Part shown: positions 35,430 to 43,747 of the stretch, piece by piece | How the letters are laid out: the number at the start of each line of letters is the position of its first letter | Numbering within the stretch: the first letter of the stretch is position 1 | From: an uncultured Alphaproteobacteria bacterium | GTDB lineage: Bacteria > Pseudomonadota > Alphaproteobacteria > Rhizobiales > Ancalomicrobiaceae | Direction: 5' to 3' | DNA length: 43,747 bases | Assembly (NCBI GenBank): GCA_937864925.1 | Contig: CALMFH010000265.1 | Location: 1-43,747 of the forward strand | Program-made: the position numbers and the translations under genes | The notes under the pieces: model-generated | The model's database searches: none | What the model was told of the DNA's origin: nothing | The model's input: the letters and a program-made list of their open reading frames with translations, nothing else

Positions 35430-36887
35430 ATGGAACACCCGGCCGGACCGGAACTCGCCGGCTCCGCCGCGGGCGCCGTCGCGAGCGACCGCTCCGCGAC
35501 CACCGGCGCCTCGTCCTCCCGCTCCGCCGCCGACGGATCGAAACCGGGCGATGCCGTGTCCGTCGGTTCGATCGCCGAGGCGCGCCGGGGCGGACCCGCC
35601 CACGACGACGTTGCGACGCTCTCCGCCGAGGACGATGCGGCGCCGGCCGACCGCGCCGCCGGTCGTGTCCACCACGACGGCCGCGACGGGCACGGAAGCG
35701 GCGAACCGCCGCCGCAGGAGCCCGGCCGTCCCGCCGACGGCCGGTACACCCGCCGCGCCGACGAACCGTCGCTCCGGCCGCGCCATCACCCGAGCGAGCG
35801 CCATCGCGACCCCGGCCATCACGTGCCTCACGTCGAACCCGGCCGTGGCCGTGTCGGCGGGCCGCTCTACGCCGCCCTCGATCTCGGCACCAACAACTGC
35901 CGCCTGCTGGTCGCCGAACCCTGGCGCCAGGGTTTCCGCGTCGTCGACGCCTTCTCCCGCATCGTCCGCCTGGGCGAAGGACTGTCGCGCACCGGGCGCC
36001 TGTCGGAAGCCGCGCAGGATCGTGCCATCGACGCGCTACGCGTCTGCCGCGCCAAGCTCGACGCACGCGGCATCGTCCGTGCCCGGCTGGTCGCGACCGA
36101 GGCCTGTCGGGCGGCGGAGAACGGGGTGGAGTTCCTGGAACGGGTGCGTCGCGAGGCGGGCCTGACGCTCGAGATCCTCACCCGCGAGACCGAGGCCCGC
36201 CTCGCCGTCACCGGCTGTGCCAGCCTGGTCGACTGGAGCGCCGACGGTGTGCTGCTGTTCGACATCGGCGGCGGTTCGTCCGAACTGGTGTGGATGGAAT
36301 TTGGTGAGGGGCGTCGCACCGGCGGCGATCCCACCCGCCACATCCGCGCCTGGGCCTCGTTGCCGGTCGGGGTGGTGACGCTGTCGGAGCGCCACGGTGG
36401 CGTCGCCGTCGGCCGCGATACCTTCGAGGACATGGTCGCCGACGTCGACGGCCTGCTCGCCGCGCTGCCCGATTGGGGGCCGCTCGCCGGCCGACTGGCC
36501 GCCGGCCACTACCACATGCTCGGCACCTCGGGCACGGTGACGACGCTCGCCGGTGTCCATCTCGGGCTGAAGCGCTACGATCGGCGCCGCGTCGACGGCA
36601 CCTGGCTCACCGACGATCAGGTCGGTGCCATGATCGAGCAACTGCTCGCCATGGAGTTCGAGGATCGTGTCGCCAACCCCTGCATCGGCGGCGACCGCGC
36701 CGATCTGGTGCTGGCCGGCTGCGCCATCCTGGAGGCGATCCGCCGACGCTGGCGCTGCGGCCGCCTGCGCGTCGCCGATCGCGGCCTGCGCGAGGGTATG
36801 TTGACCGAGTTGATGATCGGAGACGGCGTCTGGCGTCGGCCGCAGCGTTGGCCGCGCCGACCGCGAGACGAAGGTGACGAGCGATGA
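35430..36887 (+). CDS. ppx: Exopolyphosphatase/pppGpp phosphatase family protein
   Basis: A Ppx/GppA-family phosphatase of the ASKHA fold. The ATP-grasp-like phosphate motifs are [18 protein letters not shown] and [18 protein letters not shown], with [17 protein letters not shown] and [20 protein letters not shown] further on, and a C-terminal [15 protein letters not shown]. It hydrolyses polyphosphate or pppGpp. The core starts ~150 residues after ATG 35430. The stretch before it is Gly/Ala/Ser/Arg-rich and predicted disordered, so the start is uncertain; neither this ATG nor nearby alternatives has a good ribosome site. Its stop overlaps the rlmE start (ATGA), the ppx-rlmE pairing common in Hyphomicrobiales. 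Confidence 0.88.
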   Translation: MEHPAGPELAGSAAGAVASDRSATTGASSSRSAADGSKPGDAVSVGSIAEARRGGPAHDDVATLSAEDDAAPADRAAGRVHHDGRDGHGSGEPPPQEPGRPADGRYTRRADEPSLRPRHHPSERHRDPGHHVPHVEPGRGRVGGPLYAALDLGTNNCRLLVAEPWRQGFRVVDAFSRIVRLGEGLSRTGRLSEAAQDRAIDALRVCRAKLDARGIVRARLVATEACRAAENGVEFLERVRREAGLTLEILTRETEARLAVTGCASLVDWSADGVLLFDIGGGSSELVWMEFGEGRRTGGDPTRHIRAWASLPVGVVTLSERHGGVAVGRDTFEDMVADVDGLLAALPDWGPLAGRLAAGHYHMLGTSGTVTTLAGVHLGLKRYDRRRVDGTWLTDDQVGAMIEQLLAMEFEDRVANPCIGGDRADLVLAGCAILEAIRRRWRCGRLRVADRGLREGMLTELMIGDGVWRRPQRWPRRPRDEGDER

Positions 36888-37666
36888 GCGGAACCGGCAA
36901 GGGCGGCGGCAAGGGTGGCGGCGCCCCGCGTGCCCTGCACGTCAGGGTGAAGACGGCCAAGCGCCGCACCGCCTCTTCGGCCCGTTGGCTCGAACGCCAA
37001 CTGAACGACCCCTACGTCGCCCTCTCCAAGAAGGAGGGCTGGCGCTCGCGCGCCGCCTACAAGCTGATCGAGATCGACGACAAGTATCACCTGCTCAAGC
37101 CGGGAATGCGGGTGATCGACCTCGGCTGCGCTCCCGGCGGCTGGTGTCAGGTGGCGGCGACCCGGGTGAAGTCGACCGATGCCGCCCCGCGTGTCGTCGG
37201 CATCGACTACCTCGAGATGGCGTCACTGCCCGGTGTCGTCGTCCTGCAGAAGAACTTTCTCGACGACGACGCGCCGGCGGTGCTGGTCGAGGCGCTGGGC
37301 GGCGACAAGGCCGACGTGGTGCTCTCCGACATGGCGGCGCCGGCGACCGGCCACAAGAAGACCGACCACCTCAAGATCATGCATCTCGCCGAGGTGGCGA
37401 TCGATTTCGCCCGCACCGTGCTGAAACCCGGCGGCCACTTCCTCGCCAAGGTGCTGCGCGGCGGTACCGAGAACGAGCTGCTGGCCAATCTGAAACGCGA
37501 CTTCGCCCAGGTGATGCACATCAAGCCGCCGGCGAGCCGCGCCGATTCGGCCGAACTCTACGTCATCGCCAAGGGCTTCCGCGGCGCGAGCGCGGACACC
37601 GCGCCGCCCGACGACGGCGACCCGCGCGACACCCACGCCTGGATGCCGCCGCTCAAGGACGGGTGA
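36884..37666 (+). CDS. rlmE: 23S rRNA (uridine-2'-O)-methyltransferase
   Basis: A 260-residue RlmE (FtsJ/RrmJ), which methylates the 2'-O of a uridine in the A-loop of 23S rRNA in the 50S subunit. The K-D-K-E catalytic set is Lys60 (RAAYKL), Asp149 (LSDMAAP), Lys189 (LAKVLRGG) and Glu224 (AELYV). The SAM motif is [15 protein letters not shown] (77-91). A Gly/Lys-rich N-terminus precedes the domain as in many alphaproteobacteria. The start overlaps the ppx stop, so translation is coupled. A 32-bp tandem repeat begins ~50 bp after the stop. Confidence 0.95.
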   Translation: MSGTGKGGGKGGGAPRALHVRVKTAKRRTASSARWLERQLNDPYVALSKKEGWRSRAAYKLIEIDDKYHLLKPGMRVIDLGCAPGGWCQVAATRVKSTDAAPRVVGIDYLEMASLPGVVVLQKNFLDDDAPAVLVEALGGDKADVVLSDMAAPATGHKKTDHLKIMHLAEVAIDFARTVLKPGGHFLAKVLRGGTENELLANLKRDFAQVMHIKPPASRADSAELYVIAKGFRGASADTAPPDDGDPRDTHAWMPPLKDG

Positions 37667-37718
37667 AGGAAGGGGCGTCGTACGGCCCGGGTCCCGCGCC
37701 GTCGATCGCTCGGGCGAC

Positions 37719-37814
37719 GCTTCAGCGCGCCTCGATCCGACGGATACGACGCTTCAGCGCGCCTCGATCCGACGGATACGATGCTTCAGCGCGCCTCGAT
37801 CCAACAGATACGAC
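37719..37814. repeat. 32-bp tandem repeat, three copies
   Basis: GCTTCAGCGCGCCTCGATCC begins at 37719, 37751 and 37783, giving contiguous 32-bp units; the third differs at a few bases. The third copy contains the stop codon and last codons of the small secreted-protein gene on the minus strand, and the other two extend beyond the gene. The units are contiguous with no spacers, so this is a 3'-end duplication and not a CRISPR array. Confidence 0.85.
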
Positions 37815-38157
37815 GCGAGCCGACGTAGTGTTCGCGGCGGTCGTAGCGCTCCTGCCAGGCGCAGACCCGATGCCTGCCGGGGCCCGGGGCCTCCGCCAGC
37901 GCATATCCGGTGGGCGACAGCGGCATGTGGGCCGGGCGCGGGCGCTGGTAACCGGGCACGCCGTAGTCCCAGGCGGCATATCCGTCGTAGTATCGGATGC
38001 CGTCGCGCCGCGACGAAGAGGCGATGCCGGCGCCGACCACCGCGCCGACGAAGCCTGCGGCGAAGATGCCGGTGACCGGTTCGGCCTTGGCCGGCGTGGC
38101 GAGGGCTGTGGCCACCGCCGCGGCGAGGCCGATGGACACGATCGTCTTGTCGAACAT
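37786..38157 (-). CDS. Small secreted protein of unknown function
   Basis: A 123-residue protein with a signal peptide (MFDKTIVSIGLAAAVATALA, then TPAKA, cleavage near residue 25). A Gly/Ala-rich hydrophobic stretch (GIFAAGFVGAVVGAGIASS) follows that could be a membrane anchor or glycine zipper. A Tyr/Pro-rich region (YYDGYAAWDYGVPGYQRPRP) comes next, then a C-terminal Arg/Cys part (HRVCAWQERYD; SRRICWIEAR). It resembles small secreted proteins common in Hyphomicrobiales with no known role. ATG at 38157 has GAGGGG ~10 bases upstream; GTG at 38205 is less likely. Its last codons lie in a tandem repeat, so its C-terminus may vary between strains. Confidence 0.68.
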   Translation of the reverse strand: MFDKTIVSIGLAAAVATALATPAKAEPVTGIFAAGFVGAVVGAGIASSSRRDGIRYYDGYAAWDYGVPGYQRPRPAHMPLSPTGYALAEAPGPGRHRVCAWQERYDRREHYVGSRRICWIEAR

Positions 38158-40047
<1,890 letters not shown>

Positions 40048-40094
40048 TCGAGGCGCGCCGCCGCTCCGCGTCCCTCGCCGGGCGCAGCCCGGAA

Positions 40095-40287
40095 CCCTTC
40101 ACACCACGCGGGAGAAGCTGGCCCGCAGGGCCGGATGAGGCGGCGCCGCGAAGCGGCATTCGGCGGAGGGGCGTCCGTACGGACCGGCTTCCGAAAGGCC
40201 GGCGATGCGAGAACCGGGATGCGTACCGGTCCACGCGCCCCTCATCCCCTTACGGGAAGCTTTCCCGCGTGGGGAGGAGAGGGAGCG
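40095..40287. repeat. Rhizobial-type palindromic repeat, second inverted pair
   Basis: The left arm (40095-40142) carries GCGGGAGAAGCTGG, a GGCCCGCAGGGCC palindrome and GGATGAGG. The right arm (40237-40287) carries CCCCTCATCCCC, GGGAAGCTTTCCC and GCGTGGGGAGG in the inverse order. It is a diverged relative of the pair at 3276-3430 and fills most of the gap between guaB and the membrane-protein gene. Confidence 0.68.
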
Positions 40288-40336
40288 TAAGGCGCTTCCC
40301 GAGCGAACGTCCGGCCCCGGTCATGAGGAGGGCACG

Positions 40337-40873
40337 ATGACCCTACGCATTCTTCTCCTCGCCTCGGCCGCCGCCATGGTGGCGGTCTTCGCCACGATGA
40401 TGGGCTGGTCGGTGCCTCGCCTCGCCGGATATGGCGGCGGCGTACCCTTCGACGTCCGCTTCACCGGCTACGGCCATGCCGAGGCGGTCGCGATGCTGAA
40501 GGCCCTCGGGCCGGAGGGGCGCGCCTTCTACGACGGCGTCCAGCTACGGCTCGATACCGCTTTCCCGATCCTCTACTTCGTCGCCCTCTCGTGGCTTCTC
40601 GCCGCGATCCTCGGGTGGGCCGGGTTCGCCGGGATCGGCCGGGTCGCCGTCGCCGCCGTGGTCGTCCTGGTGCCGACCCTCCTCGACTTCGCCGAGAACG
40701 CCGCCATCCGCGACATGCTCCGCCTCGGCCCCGACGCGGTGACCGCCGATCTCGTCTCCTGGGCTTTGGCCTGCTCGACCACCAAATGGGTGACGGCGCT
40801 CGAGGGCCTCGTCATCGCCACCGCCGGCGTGATCGTCGCCCTCGCGCGGCGGATCGGCGGAGTCGCACGATGA
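40337..40873 (+). CDS. Small membrane protein of unknown function
   Basis: A 178-residue protein with about four membrane helices: residues ~4-26 (ILLLASAAAMVAVFATMMGW), ~72-97 (LDTAFPILYFVALSWLLAAI onward), ~100-118 (GRVAVAAVVVLVPTLLDF) and ~150-172 (WVTALEGLVIATAGVIVAL). The loop between helices one and two (GVPFDVRFTGYGHAEAVAML) is probably periplasmic. ATG at 40337 has GAGGAGGG 6 bases upstream. Its stop overlaps the start of the RsmB-like gene (ATGA), so they are co-translated. Family not recognised; small proteins of this kind are common between guaB and the RNA methyltransferase gene in related bacteria. Confidence 0.78.
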   Translation: MTLRILLLASAAAMVAVFATMMGWSVPRLAGYGGGVPFDVRFTGYGHAEAVAMLKALGPEGRAFYDGVQLRLDTAFPILYFVALSWLLAAILGWAGFAGIGRVAVAAVVVLVPTLLDFAENAAIRDMLRLGPDAVTADLVSWALACSTTKWVTALEGLVIATAGVIVALARRIGGVAR

Positions 40874-42180
40874 AGGACGGCGGACGGCTGCAGGCCGCGA
40901 TCGAGGTGCTCGACGACGTCGAGACGCGCAAGCGCCCGCTCGCCGATGCCCTCAAGGACTGGGGCCTGTCCCATCGCTTCGCCGGCTCGGGCGACCGCGT
41001 CGCCATCGGTTCGCTCGCCTTCGATGCGCTCAGGAACCGCGCCTCCGCCGACTGGATCATGGGCGAGCCGAGCCCGCGCGCCGCCGTGCTCGTCACCTAC
41101 GCCCGGACCTGGGGCATGGGCCTTGCCGCCCTCGACGAGGTGCTGACCCACCCGCATGCCCCGGCGAAGCTGTCGAAGCGCGAGCGCGAGCGGCTCGAAG
41201 CCGACCCCGCCTCGCTGCTCGCCGATGCCCCGCCCCATGTCCGCGCCGACGTCCCCGAATGGCTCGCCCCGTCGCTCGAGGCGCTCTTCGGCGATCGCTT
41301 CGAGGCCGAGATGCGGGCGCTGGCCGAACGTGCGCCGGTCGACCTGCGCGTCAACACCCTGAAGGGCAGCCGCGACGAGGCGTTGACGGCGCTCGCCGCG
41401 ATGGGCGCCGTCGCGACCGAGCTCGCGCCGCTCGGCCTGCGCCTGCCCCAGGGCGGCCCGACGGCGAAACCGCCGCACGTCCCCTCCGAGGCCGCCTATC
41501 AGGCCGGCCTGATCGAGATCCAGGACGAAGGCTCGCAGCTCGCCGCCCTGATCGCCGCGCCCGACCCCGGCATCCGCATCCTCGATCTCTGCGCCGGCGG
41601 TGGTGGCAAGTCGCTGGCGCTCGCCGCGACGCAAGCGAACTCCGGCCGCATCTTCGCCTACGACACCGACAAACGCCGCTTCGGCGATTTCCGCGATCGG
41701 GCGGCCCGCGCCGGTGCGACCTCGATCGAGCTGCGCCCGCCGGTTCCCGGTGGCGATGCGCTCGCCGACCTCGCGGGCTCGATCGACCTCGTCCTGGTCG
41801 ATGCCCCCTGCACCGGCACCGGCACCTGGCGCCGCCGTCCCGACGCCAAGTGGCGCCTGCGCCCCAATGCGCTGGCCGCGCGGATGAAGGACCAGGACCA
41901 CGTCCTCGACCAGGCCGCCCGTTTCGCCTCGCCCAGCGGCCGCATCGTCTACGTCACCTGCTCGATCTTGCCGGAGGAGGACGAGGCCCGCGTCGCCGCC
42001 TTCCTCGCCCGCCATCCCGGCTGGCGCCTCACCGACCCGACCGCCCGCCTCGCGCCCGAGTCGGCCGCGAAACTCGCCCCCTTCGTCCGCCGCGGGCCGG
42101 ATGGCACCCCGGCGCTCCGCCTCACCCCGGCCACCGCCGGCACCGACGGTTTCTTCGTCGCGGTGCTGGAGCGGGGGTGA
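40870..42180 (+). CDS. RsmB/NOP-family RNA (cytosine-5) methyltransferase
   Basis: A 436-residue SAM-dependent m5C RNA methyltransferase. SAM motif I is LDLCAGGGGKSLALA (~239-253). The two family cysteines are Cys314 (DAPCTGTGTWRR, motif IV) and Cys364 (VTCSILPEE, motif VI). An N-terminal NusB-like helical part is reduced, and a PUA-like or RRM-like region at ~155-215 (PVDLRVNTLKGSRDEALTAL) precedes the catalytic domain, as in RsmB/RsmF relatives. The exact RNA target (a cytosine in 16S rRNA for E. coli RsmB) cannot be inferred. ATG at 40870 overlaps the preceding membrane-protein stop, so longer in-frame starts inside that gene are rejected. Confidence 0.92.
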   Translation: MKDGGRLQAAIEVLDDVETRKRPLADALKDWGLSHRFAGSGDRVAIGSLAFDALRNRASADWIMGEPSPRAAVLVTYARTWGMGLAALDEVLTHPHAPAKLSKRERERLEADPASLLADAPPHVRADVPEWLAPSLEALFGDRFEAEMRALAERAPVDLRVNTLKGSRDEALTALAAMGAVATELAPLGLRLPQGGPTAKPPHVPSEAAYQAGLIEIQDEGSQLAALIAAPDPGIRILDLCAGGGGKSLALAATQANSGRIFAYDTDKRRFGDFRDRAARAGATSIELRPPVPGGDALADLAGSIDLVLVDAPCTGTGTWRRRPDAKWRLRPNALAARMKDQDHVLDQAARFASPSGRIVYVTCSILPEEDEARVAAFLARHPGWRLTDPTARLAPESAAKLAPFVRRGPDGTPALRLTPATAGTDGFFVAVLERG

Positions 42181-42273
42181 GGCTCGACGGCCGTCGCGCT
42201 TGGCGCGGCCGGCCGGCTGATCTAGAACCCGGGCGACGATCCGTTTCGCCGTCCGCCGACCCCGGAGCCCGCC

Positions 42274-43747
<1,474 letters not shown>

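Noticed and set aside
37719-37814. Possible CRISPR-like array
   Set aside because: Units are contiguous 32-bp tandem copies with no spacers and no cas genes nearby.

Overview
The window is high-GC chromosome of an alphaproteobacterium, most likely of the order Hyphomicrobiales (Rhizobiales). The carrier-protein cluster at the left, the ppx-rlmE and guaB-RsmB-guaA block at the right, and rhizobial-type palindromic intergenic repeats all point there. Both ends are ordinary core genome: a truncated ilvD at the left edge and a truncated guaA at the right edge.

Left chromosomal part (1-12453). After ilvD comes an amino-acid carrier-protein cluster: a small carrier protein, an acyl-CoA-dehydrogenase-like flavoprotein, a SerRS-like amino acid:[carrier protein] ligase, a DUF1839 protein and a GH2 glycosidase. 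Then follow, on the minus strand, a small I9-like protein, a cytoplasmic-looking subtilase and serA. Next are a small secreted Cys-containing protein and a gene split by a one-base frameshift.

Integrated element (12454-34889). A 17-bp direct repeat equal to the 3' end of tRNA-Gln(CUG) occurs at 12454-12470 and in the intact tRNA at 34873-34889. A tyrosine recombinase lies directly next to the intact tRNA, and a MobA/MobL relaxase follows it. No type IV secretion genes are seen, so this looks like an integrative and mobilizable element of about 22.4 kb. Its cargo is modular. (a) A GIY-YIG/DUF4357 protein overlaps a soluble FtsH-like AAA+ zinc protease. (b) thyX converges on a four-gene, AT-richer operon: HD-domain protein, ORC/CDC6-like ATPase, unknown protein and cytosine-5 DNA methyltransferase. 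This is a candidate defence system. (c) There is an odd tRNA-Thr(UGU). (d) A GC-rich (per)chlorate respiration operon follows: chlorite dismutase, type II DMSO-reductase-family alpha and beta subunits, a TorD/NarJ-like chaperone and a monoheme cytochrome c. (e) A divergent ECF sigma factor/NrsF anti-sigma pair follows the operon.

The most interesting part is how (d) and (e) fit together. Upstream of cld is an exact GTAACC-N16-CGAA motif, the consensus I recall for SigF/NrsF-type ECF sigma factors. A near match (GTAACG-N15-CGAA) precedes the sigma gene. Related SigF/NrsF systems respond to hypochlorite, a by-product of chlorite dismutase. This Cld also carries an unusual methionine-rich, heptad-repeated stretch after its signal peptide, reminiscent of the methionine-rich peptides that scavenge hypochlorite in Azospira. 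The inferred picture is a transferable chlorate-respiration unit with reactive-chlorine-responsive control and possibly a built-in oxidant sink.

Right chromosomal part (34873-43747): tRNA-Gln, a ppx/gppA phosphatase with a disordered N-terminus, rlmE, a small secreted protein with a 32-bp tandem repeat over its 3' end, guaB, a small membrane protein, an RsmB/NOP-family RNA methyltransferase and guaA.
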